Positions 1 through 11,082 of a stretch of DNA of 64,000 nt are shown here, in pieces. The notes below the pieces were generated by a model. The model worked only from the letters and a program-made list of their open reading frames with translations, was not told the origin of the DNA and ran no database searches. Source of the stretch: Plutella xylostella. Taxonomy: Eukaryota; Arthropoda; Insecta; Lepidoptera; Plutellidae. Position 1 is the first letter of the stretch. Every line of letters starts with the position of its first letter. The stretch is taken from contig NC_064010.1 in the NCBI RefSeq assembly GCF_932276165.1, positions 5,456,001-5,520,000 of the forward strand. The letters are read 5' to 3'. The translations under genes were made by a program, and so were the position numbers.

Positions 1-61
1 TTTACTGGGTCAGCAAAATAATCTATTAAATTAAAGAAATTAATAATTAGTTCTAATTATT

Positions 62-146
62 TCTCTGTGTAGGTGTAAGTACCAGCAAGTTTGTGCATAC
101 CCCCAATGCCTAAACTCCCTTCCTAAGCTTGGGCCATTTCCAAATC
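62..146 (-). repeat. Truncated tRNA-derived SINE (31.4-kb type), 3' part only
   Basis: The sequence matches the non-tRNA part of the longer SINE at 31,433-31,790, including the stretch TTCCTAAGCTTGG and the preceding GGTGTAAGTACC. The tRNA-like head is missing. Orientation is inferred from the longer copy, whose head lies on the minus strand. Confidence 0.6.
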
Positions 147-150
147 TATC

Positions 151-171
151 TGACTATTAAAAAATCAGCCC
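151..171. repeat. Solo end of a TTA-flanked MITE
   Basis: About 20 bp match the right terminus of the MITE at 5,784-5,923 (AAAAATCAGCCC followed by TAA). The left end is not visible, so this is a fragment. Confidence 0.4.
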
Positions 172-593
172 TAAATATAATATTTTTAAAAATAAATTAT
201 TAAATTTGAAACTGTTTTTCAAAGATTATTTTACGTTTTTAATTACTTACTTACGTTGGGTAAGTACCTACCTAATATTCGTACAGTTGAATGACCTAAC
301 GATAGTCATGATATTTAGGTTTCGTGAAGACCCAAGACAATGACATTGACATAATGACATATGAGCGACAGTTGAATATCATTGTGTTAAAATGAGTCCA
401 AGTTTTTTTTTAAATGTAGTTGTGGAAATTAATAATTTTTTACCGCTATCTTTCATTCGTTGACTAATATACTATTATGAAAAAATATCTGTAAAAATCG
501 TATTAGGTTTTGTGTACTGATACTAGCAGTATTTAAACATTAATTCAGTGAGTAAAATCATAAAAGGAATCTTTCCATAAATTAATATAATAT
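172..593. other. AT-rich DNA, nothing recognised
   Basis: No open frame of note, no inverted repeat longer than about 10 bp and no recognisable repeat end was seen. Confidence 0.4.
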
Positions 594-776
594 ATGGAAA
601 TTCGCGAAAAAAACAAATATTTTCCCATAGTAAAAAGTCACGTGACCAACAAAGTTTCTATGGAAAATGATTTTTTTTTCGCGAATTTTCAAATTCTGAT
701 TTCAGTTTCAGGCTTAGATATACCATGCTGCACATGTAGGTTTCGGCTTAGTATACCCTTTTTGCAACACCCTGTA
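594..776. repeat. Half copy of palindromic MITE (CAGGGTGTTGC family)
   Basis: This corresponds to the centre and right arm of the complete palindrome at 30,236-30,497. It contains the central CACGTGACC segment, the TCGCGAATTTTCAAATTC block and the terminus GCAACACCCTG followed by TA. The outer left arm is missing. Open frames on both strands here are by-products of the palindrome. Confidence 0.75.
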
Positions 777-985
777 TAATAAGTATGATTTTATCGTTAA
801 AGGTCTATAAATCAGACAGTAAGTATCATTTTTAGAGTGACTCATTGAGACTTTCATATTCGTTCCTATTTTAAGAGGAGTACCCAAGGTGTAGGTCATA
901 AAACTGTAAGTAATGTTAATTGTTCATTCATAATAATATGTTATGTTATTAGCCCCAAGTTGAAAGAAAATTGTAAGCTGAAATC

Positions 986-1107
986 TAGATTACCTGTAAG
1001 AGATGTCTCCTAGCAATAAGGCCTACTCCTATGGTTCATTGTTAATAATTTATAAGTAATTTTGTATGTTTGGTTCTTTATTTGTGGTGACCAATAAACT
1101 GATATTC
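986..1107 (+). repeat. Retroposed LINE/SINE 3' tail with stem-loop
   Basis: The order of elements is that of the shared 3' tail seen at 19,380 and 33,740: a TACCTGTAAGAGAT motif, a degenerate stem-loop ending in AATAAGGCC, then CAATAAA before a short simple-repeat end. The coding part of any parent LINE is absent. Confidence 0.55.
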
Positions 1108-1211
1108 TCCTCAGGGCAGGCGCTTCTGGCCAATCCTTTAACCACGGTATACACGGTAACAAACCTTAAGATTTAGGTAGCTAGTGTTTGTCATCGACTA
1201 AGAAGATCCTA

Positions 1212-1446
1212 TCCTAACTAATATTATAAATGCGAATGTAACTGTGTCTGTCTGTCTGTCTGTCTGTCGGTCTTTCTGTCTGTCTGTCTGTCTGTTACTC
1301 TTTCACACCAAAACTACTGAACGGATTTGAATGAAATTTGGTACACATAGGGTCTAGACCCTGAGAAAGAACATAGGCTACTTTTTATCCCGGAATTCCC
1401 ACGGGAAAACTTTTTAAGGCGAAGCGAAGCGCGCGGGAACAGCTAG
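1212..1446 (+). mobile_element. Helitron-like non-autonomous element with (GTCT)n
   Basis: The element starts TCCTAACTAATATTATAAAT and carries a (GTCT)n microsatellite near its 5' end. A conserved core follows (ACTACTGAACGGATTTGAATG), and it ends GCGCGCGGGAACAGCTAG. It is flanked by A on the left and T on the right, with no target duplication. TC...CTAG termini and A|T insertion are the Helitron pattern; the empty sites for the 46,029 and 20,811 copies support this. It codes for nothing. Confidence 0.8.
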
Positions 1447-2409
1447 TATATCATAAATTGCAGACACCATAACTGTTCATCGCACTTTTACACTAAGCTC
1501 TTTCTAACCAGTAACTTTCACAAACATACCTTCAAAAGCTCCGCTAAACTTTATTCGATCTGTGACGTCAATGGAGAAAAAAAAGTGGAACACATTTTTT
1601 TGCTGAGCTAAAAATAACATCGTTGTTTTGAAGGCGTGGTGGTGGTTGGGTATTCCCAATAAGTTTAGCCGCAAAGCTTTTGACGTCAGAAGTAAGGTTT
1701 CTCTTGCACTGGGAAATTTTAATGAAAGTATGTTGCTTCTGGAGTATCTTGCCCCCGTTATTTTTCTAAGAGGGATATATTAATATGTAGGAGCCCATTT
1801 TCTTTCCAAATGGGGAGTAGTTTTTAGTAGCTTTTGTCAAGAATGTATTAATTTTCCATTAAAAATTATTGATTTAGATTTTTGCGAGAGAGCTTAAGAG
1901 CTGTCTGGTTGTGAGTATTGGAAACGGCTAGTCCAGTGTCTTTTATTGTGACTAATAGTGATCCCTTTAGATATTCGATATTTTATCACTACTTACTTTG
2001 CTATGTAAAATATTACTTATTGATGGGGCGCGTGATTTCTCAATATTGAAATGGTCACTGTGCAAAAAAATTAATAGATATAGGTACCTACTTCAATTTG
2101 ATCTACTTAACTTATTTTAATAATGTGCTCATACACAGGGCAATATTGGGTAAGTACAATACTTTTTTATCAAACAGTAAGCATACTGACCATTTTATTG
2201 GCCAGTCTGCTGGCACCCTTACCAACATTAGTATAACTCAGACCTGCGTTCAATGGCTTCAAGAAAAAAAATACAAAAGTATCTCAGGTTTAAAAGCCGA
2301 CTGTTTTTCTATTCAGTAGTACTCAGCGATCCTAAAACGATTTTGAAGTTGCAGAAGGGACGCAGTCCAGAGGGTTACTCTATACAGACGAAAAACTAAC
2401 GAACGAGAA
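1447..2409. other. Intergenic, nothing firmly recognised
   Basis: Ordinary AT-rich DNA with short chance frames only. The motif GTGTTTGTCA near 1,190, just upstream, recurs near 2,830 and 7,140 and suggests decayed ends of one MITE family, but boundaries cannot be set. Confidence 0.35.
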
Positions 2410-2420
2410 CTGTTGTGCAC

Positions 2421-2681
2421 AAAACAAACACATGCACTCACGCCTTGTACTAATGTACTCCCTTGCGGGGTAGGCAGAGGTGCATTGCTGCACCCACTTT
2501 TCGCCAGAGTGTTATGCTAGTCCCAATGTAATAGGGGGCGGGCCTATTGCCATTTTACGGGCACATCCAAGACCCGAGAACAAATATCTGTGTTTAAACA
2601 AATATCTGCCCCAGCCGGGAATCGAACCAGGGACCTTCGGCTTAGTAGTCAGGGTCACTAACCACTACGCCATTCGGTCGT
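2421..2681 (-). mobile_element. tRNA-derived SINE, head 1 + body Y, with 11-bp target duplication
   Basis: On the minus strand the element begins with a tRNA-like head: an A box in TGGCGTAGTGGTTAGTGACC, then a B-box-like sequence with one change. Its body has ACTCTGGCGAAAAGTGGGTG and CCCCGCAAGGGAG. Perfect 11-bp direct repeats CTGTTGTGCAC flank it at 2,410-2,420 and 2,682-2,692, proving retroposition as a unit. The plus-strand frame at 2,480-2,719 is the antisense of this SINE and not a gene. Confidence 0.9.
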
Positions 2682-2692
2682 CTGTTGTGCAC

Positions 2693-3830
2693 TTGGCACG
2701 TTTACCTACAACGAAATAGAGCGCTCCAATACTTAGTTTCTTGTCATGTAGACTGACCCCTCTGGCACTCTCGCGGAGCTGACTGACAAATCTTTTGACC
2801 ACGGTGTTAAACCCTAGTCTAGCTCTTGTGTTTGTCACCGACACGTTAAAAAAAACAATGTGCTAGTGCCTGGAATCTAAAAAAAACGGCATATTCGGCA
2901 ACTTCTATATCCTGGTTATTAACTTTGTAAAAATTGTAATTGACGAGGCCTTGGCAGTTTTAGGAACAACGCTTTCAAACGGAAGCTATGATTTTTTTAA
3001 GTAGCGGCGCTAGTACTGCGAATAGAAAGAAAGTTTCTGCATTGTTGAAAGTAACTTTGAAAGTAACTGCATTTGTAGGTGATGGACGAGGAAAGCAATA
3101 AAAAACGATATTTTTTGAGAGTGCAAAACGGAGCGCGCGCGACATCAACTTGAACAGGCCGGAAGTACTTCCCGCTCGCGGGGTTCTCAAGATGGCCGCT
3201 TTGCAAAAGCGCGGCTAATTTAAATTTGGAACAAAATACGATCTCGAGTGCGCTCGTATTTATTTAAGATATTAAATCAAAGGTAAGTACATAGGTACAC
3301 GTAGGTACCTAAATAGGGCATTTTCAATGCAAATAAGTAGTTAAATATTATAGGTACAAATAAGATAAAACAATAGTTATTTGTTATGTAGTGCGTCGCC
3401 TACAGCATTGCTGCGACTGCTCATTATCGATATACTTATTTACTCATCAAGGAAAACTCACAACAGTGGAATGGGTAGCTACACTAAAATTATATTAGAT
3501 GAAATCAAATTACAAGTTTTAACGTAATATTATCAACGGAATATGATAACAATCAATCCTTTTTAGACCGTTTTGGTCCCCTGAATAAGTCCCCTGAACC
3601 CGCCCTCAGTGGAAACTTTTGAAGGCTGCTAACGGAAGTTTTTTCAACGTACTACACTTATATTACAAGTATACAAGTATACTTTGCACTCATTTCTGCA
3701 CAACATTCTCTGAGGGAAAAAATGCGACGTAAACGCAGGGTTTACCTTGAATCACTTTAATGGTATTCCGGGATCAAAATTGTGTGTTATTTTTTTAATT
3801 TTTGAAATTTAGTTGATGTATGTATGTCTT
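2693..3830. other. Intergenic with a short GC-rich patch
   Basis: A GC- and CpG-richer patch at about 3,120-3,215 (GGAGCGCGCGCGACATC) stands out from the AT-rich surroundings, with overlapping minus-strand frames of 69-71 codons. I recognise no protein there. The rest shows only short simple sequence. Confidence 0.3.
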
Positions 3831-3905
3831 AAATTTGAAAGAAAGTAAGAAAGAAAATTCGTTTTTTATTTCAAAAACACAAAGAAACAACACGTACATT
3901 TACAG
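3831..3905 (-). repeat. Retroposed 3' tail with (TTTC)n-type end
   Basis: Read on the minus strand, this is GTACGTGTTGTTTCTTTGTG, then AAATAAA, then a TTTC-rich tail. The same arrangement occurs at 60,232-60,330 in copy B, which marks it as the 3' end of an interspersed retroelement. Confidence 0.5.
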
Positions 3906-5649
3906 GAAAGTTAATTATTAATAATTTGGGGCTGCATATTAGAGTTATTTCAATTACATCTTAATAGCATAGAAAAATATATAAATTGTTGTAATATGTA
4001 TTTTCTTTCATGGTGCAAAGAAAAGAGTAGTCTATTGTAATTGTATTCTATTCTATAATGTATATTATAATTGTATCTATGTAGTGCTACGTGAAAATGG
4101 TGCAGCCGTAAAAACTGCTCTTTTCTTCTTTGTTTTGATATTATTATATTAGACGGAAACAGACGGTAAACGTGAAGTAGTTAAAAACATATCAGACAGG
4201 CTATTTTTATACAATCGCATTTATAAAAGCCAAGGCTTCGTTTTCGCACATTCGTTACTACGTAATACAGAACTAAAAGATGATTAATTGCATAAATTTC
4301 GAAAAAAAACGAGTTAATCCGTAGTAGATGAAAAAATCCATTCATATTTAGGATCAAAACAACTCAATCTCACAGTTTTTTTCAAATACGGCGGAAAATA
4401 ACCATGTTTTTGATCTCAACCGGTTTGTGTGAGTAAGCGGTTTTTTTGCAAAATGTATTTTTAGATTTGCAACGAATTTATTGAACTGCCGGGTTGGTTC
4501 TGTCATCGATGTTTCGATTGGACCCATGGCTTTATGCTTCCTTAATAGCACAAACATAATTAAGTTTAAACGAAGGGCATGAATAAAAGCGTAGAGGTAA
4601 TTTATCATTTTGATTTCAATAGTTTTTTTTTTGTGTGTAATCTTTAAAATTTCATAAAATTAAATTAAGGAACCACACTTTTTGGGAGACGCCTATGTCA
4701 AATATGTGTTTGCCAATATTGGCAGATAATGAGTGAGAAATATTAATATGATATTTTACAAAAAAATATACGCACGGGTCTAATCCCAGGTCCAAGCTGG
4801 GAATGGATTTTTTAAATCACGAGACTCTCACGAGATTGTTTTGCCATTAATCAATATATTGGAGTAACAAAGCATTTTATTATAATTAGGATCAAAAAAG
4901 GTAGACCGTTAGCAAAAAACTATAAATACTTGCGGAAACTTTGAGTTTTTTATGTATGTTGTATTGTGGGTGTGTGTGTGTTATGTATATGTTACTTTAG
5001 CACTTTTATTGTTATGATAAATGTGTGTGCCTCTACAGAATATTGCAAAAGTAATAGTGTAATTCAGAGGATCAAATTATGTCCTGAAACTTAAAAAAAA
5101 AACGTTTGAATTGAAAAGGTTGTTTTAATTGACCCCTTGATTAGGGTGAAAGAAGATAGCTTCAAAGGGTGTTTACTATTCCAGCTTACATAGTTGATGC
5201 TGCTGGGATTCGAACCTGAACCATCTGTCTAGAAGGTTCGCATCTCAAACAACATAGTTCATCATTAAGCGATGTAAAAACAAATTATTACCGATTAAAC
5301 AACGCTAAAGTGAAATATTGAACACCTTAAAAAATTTAAGAGTGGTAATTTGAAGTAATAAAAATTTATTACATAATTTTTCATTTCTTTTGAAGATCAA
5401 CTGTATTTTTCGTACTTAATCCTTTTTGTTTAATCCTTGAACTTTGAATATTTATATTAATATCTGCTGAGGCTAGTTTTTTAAGAGTAAAGTTATTTAT
5501 CTTTTCTGGAGTAATATTTACATGTTGTGTGGAAGAGATTGCTTTAAACGATAACTTGACATCAACGTTATATAGGGGTGACGAATAATAATAAATTGAA
5601 GAATGTAGGGACATCTCACACATAGCCTCCCGACCCCAAGATAGACATT
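3906..5649. other. AT-rich intergenic, nothing recognised
   Basis: Only short chance frames (for example 4,354-4,608 and 5,381-5,623, both minus) with AT-driven composition and no recognisable motif. A short GT run lies at 4,968-4,980. Confidence 0.35.
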
Positions 5650-5778
5650 CCCATTCATAAAAAAGTTACTAAAAGCTTTAGCTATTGAACTGTTCTATCA
5701 CTCTGACAGAGAACAATTTGTTCTGTGACAAAACAGTTCAATAGCTAAAGCGTACAGTAAGTTTTTTATGAATAAGGG
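5650..5778. mobile_element. Palindromic MITE (CCC..TTCATAAAAAAG family)
   Basis: The left arm CCCATTCATAAAAAAGTTAC and the TTTAGCTATTGAACTGTT segment are mirrored by AACAGTTCAATAGCTAAA and TTTTTTATGAATAAGGG. The palindrome resembles the MITE at 20,030-20,176. No clear target duplication remains. Confidence 0.7.
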
Positions 5779-5783
5779 TGTTA

Positions 5784-5923
5784 GGGCTGATTTTTCAATG
5801 GTCAGATAAGGGTTATCCGAGGAATAATTTTGATGCTGTCGCAACTGATTGTTTGTATTAGACAGTGACAGCAACAATTTTATTCCTCAAATAGCATTTA
5901 TAAGACTATTGAAAAATCAGCCC
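5784..5923. mobile_element. PIF/Harbinger-like MITE with TTA duplication
   Basis: Termini GGGCTGATTTTTCAAT and ATTGAAAAATCAGCCC are inverted repeats. Direct TTA copies lie at 5,781-5,783 and 5,924-5,926. A 3-bp TWA duplication is typical of the PIF/Harbinger superfamily. It sits five bases from the preceding MITE. No coding capacity. Confidence 0.8.
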
Positions 5924-6799
5924 TTAGTCTGTAATATGGGTATCGGACACATATTACGTTTAAATTCGGGTGAAAACTGCGTAGCTAATGTAGGTATACA
6001 ATTCTGTCTTCAATAAAATAAATAAAAATGCATGTTACTTATCTCTTTATTATAAAATAAATATCGTAGGCACCTAAAGTTGTAACTTACGATTGAAATT
6101 AACTACAAATTGCCAAGAAAATAACGCATTTAGAGGTCACACTGTATTTTTCAGATGTCAAATTTGAATTATAAAGTAGTAGCATAAGTAAAGTGAGTCT
6201 TAAGTAATATAATAAATTAATAATACACGTTTTGTATAAAAATAGCCACTTATAAATAAAACCTACGCTTAACGGCCCTAAGACGTCTGACGTACAAACT
6301 AGATACCGTACGTAGGTAAACCGCCTTATAAATGCAGTAGTGATTTTCCATGAAAACAAACAAACAATCCACCCGGCATTATATACCGTCTAATTATGTA
6401 CTGTACATACTCACTTATGTAATGCAGTATCATCTTCTTTATGTAATAATAATGCTACAGCTTGAAGAAGGTATACTTACGTGGATTCGCAAGGTTAAGG
6501 CTTTTCTTTGGAAATTGTTCCGAGTTTTCTCAAACCGCCTGTCATCTTACTGATATAGTTAAAACTTGTTTTTTGTTGTTTTGCGAGCATATTATGGCCT
6601 ATGGATGGTAGATTATCACTCATTCGAGGCTTTAAAGTGAAATAGACATTCCAAATCAATCCCTATTATTTTAGTTTGTGTACGAAAGGAGTCTCCCCGA
6701 GTGACTTATCATATATATTATTACATATTATATTTATTTTCATATACAACTGTACTTTTATATACGTCAGACACACCCTGAGCGGTCAGCGACTGACGC
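5924..6799. other. AT-rich intergenic, nothing recognised
   Basis: Short AT-driven frames on both strands (6,099-6,359 minus, 6,350-6,553 plus) lack recognisable domains. Confidence 0.35.
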
Positions 6800-6900
6800 T
6801 ATTTATTTATTTATGTAATCCTTTATTGCACAAATATATAAATAAGTGTACAAAGGGTGGACTTAATGCTAAAAGCATTTTCTACCAGTCAACCCACAGG
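6800..6900 (-). repeat. Retroposed LINE/SINE 3' tail
   Basis: The minus strand reads GGTTGACTGGTAGAAAATGC, then TTTTAGCATTAAGTCCACC, GTGCAATAAAGG and an AAAT-rich tail. It is the same tail type as 59,365-59,450 on the plus strand, with the stem-loop GCTTTTAGC before the AATAAA signal. Confidence 0.6.
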
Positions 6901-6935
6901 AAGTACAGCTATTCTGACTGGCTGATCCTGTCACC

Positions 6936-7150
6936 ACGGTGACAAACCCGAAACGCGCTCTAAAGTCTTTTTTTTAATCTCAGATACTAAATTAACAGAT
7001 TCTGAACGATTCATCAACAGTCGATTGTCCCGCGATTAAGTGACGTATCGTTCTATTGGCGGGACAATCGACCGTTAATGAACCGTTCAGAATCTCTCAA
7101 TTTAGTATCTGAGATTAAAAAACAGACTTTAATGTCTCGTGTTTGTCACC
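6936..7150. mobile_element. Long-inverted-repeat MITE
   Basis: The two arms are about 100 bp each. CGGTGACAAAC at the left is answered by GTTTGTCACCG at the right. Inside, AATCTCAGATACTAAATT pairs with AATTTAGTATCTGAGATT, and CGATTGTCCCGC with GCGGGACAATCG. The target duplication is not clear. Confidence 0.75.
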
Positions 7151-7302
7151 GAAACGCTAAATAAAAGATGGACGCTAAAATCAAACTCTCCATAAGTTAT
7201 TCCATAAAGTGGTTCAGACGGTACAACACGTGACAAAGGGTAATCAAGTCTTTCCCGTTTCGATGTGACATTAAAAAAATCCGAATTTGGCGACCATATA
7301 TT

Positions 7303-7567
7303 GACGACCGAATGGCGTAGTGGTTAGTGACCCTGACTACTGAGCCGAAGGTCCCGGGTTCGATTCCCGGCTGGGGCAGATATTTGTTTAAACACAGATA
7401 TTTGTTCTCGGGTCTTGGGTGTTGATATTTATATTTAGTATCTATCTATCTATGTATTTGTGTAGATATATCAGCTGTCCGACACTCATAACACAGGTTC
7501 TACCTAGCTTGGGGTCGGATGGCCGTGTGTGAGATGTCCCCACATATTATTATTATTATTATTATAT
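7303..7567 (+). mobile_element. tRNA-derived SINE, head 1 + body X
   Basis: The pol III A box lies in TGGCGTAGTGGTTAGTGACC (from 7,313) and the B box is GGTTCGATTCC (7,357-7,367). The body contains ATATATCAGCTGTCCGACAC and GGGGTCGGATGGCCGTGTG, and the element ends in an (ATT)n tail. The head cannot be a functional tRNA gene because it runs straight into SINE body sequence. Confidence 0.9.
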
Positions 7568-7654
7568 AGCTCGCATGGCGACCGCCAATCCAAAAATAGT
7601 TGGTCGATAAAAGTCAAAAATTCGTATCGATTTGCGACTGTAGATTGCACAGAT

Positions 7655-7735
7655 GGATGAAGCGTGGGACGCCCTCAAGTCGGGTCGATGACCTTGGACT
7701 GGCAGTGGCTGGATGAGGAATATGAGATGTGTGAT
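7655..7735 (+). pseudogene. LINE ORF2 C-terminal remnant
   Basis: GATGGATGAAGCGTGGGACG and the following bases match, with frameshifts, the C-terminal coding region of the LINE remnants at 17,050 and 31,040 (consensus ending RKAEDRVLWRSLGEA). Only a short decayed piece is left. Confidence 0.45.
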
Positions 7736-8175
7736 ATGTATTTGATTTGTATGTATGTATTTCTATTCTATGACATTATAGGAATTTAAAAAGTATGTAA
7801 AAATCTCCCTTCTTATAGAAAAGTACCATGTCTAACGGTTGAACGTAAGACCAAAGTTTCAATTCATCTGCTAAACGTGGAGATTCGGAAAGAAGATGTC
7901 CAAAGGTAGATAGTAACCAGCTATTATTGCTAAGGTGACGAAATTATCAACACTTAACGAGCTGTCAACGAAAAAGTGCTATGCGTCACATTTTGTTAAG
8001 TACTTGTACATTATTTAGTAGGACTGTGTGAATTTTATATAAATAAGTATTCTACGATAGAACAATTAGGTAGATTCAAGTGAAAACCCATGAAAATTAG
8101 CAAATCATTGGTATTTCTGAGGTAAATGACCCTTCAAATCATAGTTACGTAGTGTGGTTGTGGCACAGTCATTTA
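7736..8175. other. Nothing recognised
   Basis: AT-rich DNA without a notable frame or repeat end. Confidence 0.35.
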
Positions 8176-8388
8176 TACACTCACAAAATTCCGATACCAA
8201 ACGACCCCAACTTTTTCAAACATTTAATTCATAATTTGAACAAAATATATAGTTTTCTTAGTTGCTAATATCCTGATGCTCTGTGAAATGTACTTCAATG
8301 TTGCAGAAGGCGTCATTAAGCTAGACTTTTCCGTTTAGAAGTAATTTGGTGCTTTTCTCAGTGGAACCTTTTCATTTCCGTGAGTGTA
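8176..8388. mobile_element. MITE of the CACTCACGGGCAATGAAA family
   Basis: The right end TGGAACCTTTTCATTTCCGTGAGTGTA and the internal order (ATATCCTGATGCTC, TTGCAGAAGGCGTCATTAAG, TTTTCCGTTTAGAAGTAATT) match the copies at 10,546, 11,970 and 51,338. The left terminus is shortened to TACACTCACAAAATTCC. The termini carry TA, as in Tc1/mariner-type insertions. Confidence 0.75.
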
Positions 8389-9193
8389 GGTATGGATTGG
8401 ACTTAACTAAAACACTGACATAATTTCTCTTCATGTTCTGCTTATAGATAATACTGTACCTACTCATTTTAAGTAAAACCTAATAATTTTATAAGTTGAC
8501 TTTTATTAATTTTAAATACGTCATGCTTCAGTGATTTTGGTGTTTAATTTCGTTATAATTATTTATGTGCCAGCATTTGTTAATAATGACATAAGTGCGT
8601 AATTCATTTTCTTGATTTATTAATATTTAAGTAATTAATTTATAACAACACTTATTAGGCTAACGTAACACCGGGGAATAAATATAGTAGTAGACTTGAG
8701 CCTACATCACTACATACTTCCGAATACATAGAAACATGTATATATATGTATAATATCCGCATCAATTTTTTATGGTTTTATGAAAAGTGATTGCATCTAT
8801 TGTTTATCAAAATCGGCCAAGCAGTTCAAAAGTATTACGCTAATTTTTAATGTTATAATTCTTGATGTTTTCAACTTTGTTTAGGTTCACTTATGTCTTG
8901 GTTGGAAACCAAACTGGTACCGGCAGATTGGTATTTAGAATTTGTTAATAGCTTGAATAAAAAAGCTATTAATAGCGATCCTTTACATATATAACGACTA
9001 CTGGAGTAGAAGGCTGACTTTTTGAGAGGTATTCTTTGTTTGGCGTAACGGATAAAGGTAAGCATCCACCATTCGGCACGGACGCATCGCATTCAGTAGT
9101 CTTTGTGTAGAAATTCACACAAGTGCGTCCACTTCATCGGCATTGCCGACGCCGTTTCTCCATAAACTTATGAAAATCCATTTTATACAATGA
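8389..9193. other. Intergenic with one unexplained minus-strand frame
   Basis: A minus-strand frame at 8,871-9,092 (73 codons) begins MRCVRAEWWMLTFIRYAKQR. I do not recognise it, and no splice signals or neighbours support it as an exon, so it is left uncalled. The remainder is AT-rich. Confidence 0.3.
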
Positions 9194-9344
9194 CTAGCTG
9201 TTCCCGCGCGCTTCGCTTCGCCTTAAAAAGTTTTCCCATGGGAATTCCGGGATAAAAAGTAGCCTATGTTCTTTCCCAGGGTCTAGACCGTATGTATACC
9301 AAATTTCATCAAAATCCGTTCAGTAGTTTTGGCATGAAAGAGTA

Positions 9345-9375
<31 letters not shown>

Positions 9376-9408
9376 CAGTTACTTTCGCATTTATAATATT
9401 AGTTAGGA
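9194..9408 (-). mobile_element. Helitron-like element with (GTCT)n, minus orientation
   Basis: The plus strand begins CTAGCTGTTCCCGCGCGC, runs through a (CAGA)n microsatellite and ends ATTAGTTAGGA, the reverse complement of the family's termini. It is flanked by A and T. Immediately right, the terminal unit TAGTTAGGAT is repeated to about 9,428, probably a small slippage or terminus duplication. Confidence 0.8.
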
Positions 9409-9516
9409 TAGTTAGGATTAGTTAGGATGCGATGCGATACGACATATTATAATGATGAAAATAATTTCAGTCGTGAGCATTATGTAGCATGTCTTAATTG
9501 TAATATCGAAAACCTA

Positions 9517-9576
9517 CTTCATTGGAAGGAGATCGTGCCCCAGCAGTGGGGACGTGATGGGCCGTGATGATGATTA
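9517..9576 (+). repeat. 3' end of the 5S-type SINE body
   Basis: TTCATTGGAAGGAGATCGTG, CCCCAGCAGTGGGGACGTG and the GATGATGAT end match the 3' part of the SINE at 54,501-55,008. The palindrome CCCCAGCAGTGGGG is intact. Confidence 0.65.
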
Positions 9577-9698
9577 CAATGATATCGAAAAGGAGAAGAT
9601 GATTCTTTTATGATGAAGCGAAGCTCGAATCAGTTGGTTAGTTTTTAACAATGCTGGTTGACTTTAGCAAGTATCTTCGAATATTTCCTTTAGTCTAA

Positions 9699-9845
9699 GT
9701 GCCAATTTCTCCATAGTCGGTTAGAGCATAACCAGGGAGTAGTGGTTGACTTTTGACACATCTGTCATGAATTTTATATGGAGATGACGTTAATTTATAA
9801 ATCAATCCCTGTCGGTTAGATAACCGACAATGGAGAAATTGGCAC
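9699..9845. mobile_element. PIF/Harbinger-like MITE (GTGCCAATTTCTCC family)
   Basis: Terminal inverted repeats GTGCCAATTTCTCCATAGTC and its complement bracket about 147 bp. TAA lies on both sides (9,696-9,698 and 9,846-9,848). Other copies are at 25,254, 60,703 and 62,028. Confidence 0.85.
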
Positions 9846-10545
9846 TAAAGGTGCAAATTGGAAGCGAGCGACATGAAGTATAGCTGGCGACCTGTCTCAA
9901 CGTCGCTACTAGTTTCTATGTATTTCTATGCTATTGAATTGGCGGCTAGCGACATGACGCTTGACGAGACGACCATAGAAATACATAGAACGTATACTGC
10001 TACCGCTACACGGGTTCTTTATCGACTTAGACTTAGATTAACGTCACTTTATCAAATCGTCACTGCGATTAGTGGAGCACGCATTTTTAAACGAGTTTAT
10101 CTATTATGAGGCCCTTATAAGTAAGGGTCATCTGGAAACAAGCGCTGTGACCGTATTGTCTACAGCACATGCTGAGTTGGTGCCTTTTTGACGCTCTGGA
10201 CAGAATCTTGTTGTGTTAAGTATTGTTTATTTTCAGTATTTTTTGTAGTTTTTGTCAGTGTGTCAAATAATCGTGCGCCGTCTATTGGCACCTTTACGAA
10301 ACAATACAGGTGTAATGCATAATATTACACTTACTATAAGGAAAAACTATAGTGTTATACAATGAAGGTCGTTAAACCTATTCGTATTAGTATGATCTGA
10401 TTCATTGTTGCAGGCATCTGGTTTAAATGCGTCTCTTAGGCCCGTTGGTAAAGAGTTAGGATTCCCATCATGGGAGTACAGAGTTCAATGTTCCAGATCT
10501 TATCATAATAATAATAATATGCAGAATGTTGGAAAAAGTGGTATA
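9846..10545. other. Intergenic with internal inverted repeats
   Basis: TTTCTATGTATTTCTATG at about 9,915 is answered by CATAGAAATACATAGAA at about 9,973. The CGCTACACGGGTTC motif near 10,005 resembles the MITE at 17,636. An 83-codon plus-strand frame (9,858-10,109) lies over this repeat and is not supported as a gene. Confidence 0.4.
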
Positions 10546-10778
10546 CACACTCACGGGCAATGAAATAGTTCCACTCACAAAATACCCACACCAAACAACC
10601 TCAAATTTTTAAACATTAAATTTAAAATTTTAATCAAATATTATCTTTTTTAGTTGGTAATATCCTGCTCCTCTGTTAAATGTACTTCAATATTGCAGAA
10701 GTCATTAATCTAGCCTTTTCCGTTTAGGAGTAATTTGGTATTTTTCTCAGTGGAACCTTTTCATTGCCCGTGGGTGTA
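10546..10778. mobile_element. MITE of the CACTCACGGGCAATGAAA family
   Basis: Left terminus CACTCACGGGCAATGAAAT and right terminus TTCATTGCCCGTGGGTGTA are inverted repeats, and ATAGTTCCACT pairs with AGTGGAACC inside them. The whole internal order is conserved with the other copies. Confidence 0.85.
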
Positions 10779-11082
10779 GTTAGCTAAAAGGGGGTGACTC
10801 AGGGGGTAATTCCGAACCAATTTATTCTATGACTTTCTTGTCACGAGCATTTTCAAAGATCAATGCATCATCATCACAGTTCCAAGTAAATTAATAATAG
10901 TAGTAGAGTACTATGTATTCATTAATGGTAGGTATGTCAATAAGATTAGCTTTATGGAAAATTCTTGTTGTATTGTACCTTAACATCCGTTTGTAGTAAA
11001 ACAAAGAGTTTTTGATAAATTCAGCGTAATTCTATGAATGTGTGACACCGGACTTTTCCTCCAAAGGTTCCGTGGTCAAATA
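10779..11082. other. Nothing firm; trace of the CAGGGTGTTGC MITE interior
   Basis: GGGGGTGACTCAGGGGGTAA near 10,790 resembles the inner part of copies at 24,395 and 24,590, without recognisable ends. Confidence 0.35.

Noticed and set aside
1242..1294. (GTCT)n arrays as a regularly spaced repeat array or satellite
   Set aside because: They are short microsatellites inside Helitron-like elements, without spacers.
2480..2719. 79-codon frame beginning MHCCTHFSPECY
   Set aside because: It is antisense to a SINE, and a near-identical frame exists in the SINE at 21,563.
7303..7380. Possible tRNA gene
   Set aside because: It has A and B boxes but continues into a repeated SINE body and ends in (ATT)n; several copies share the same body.
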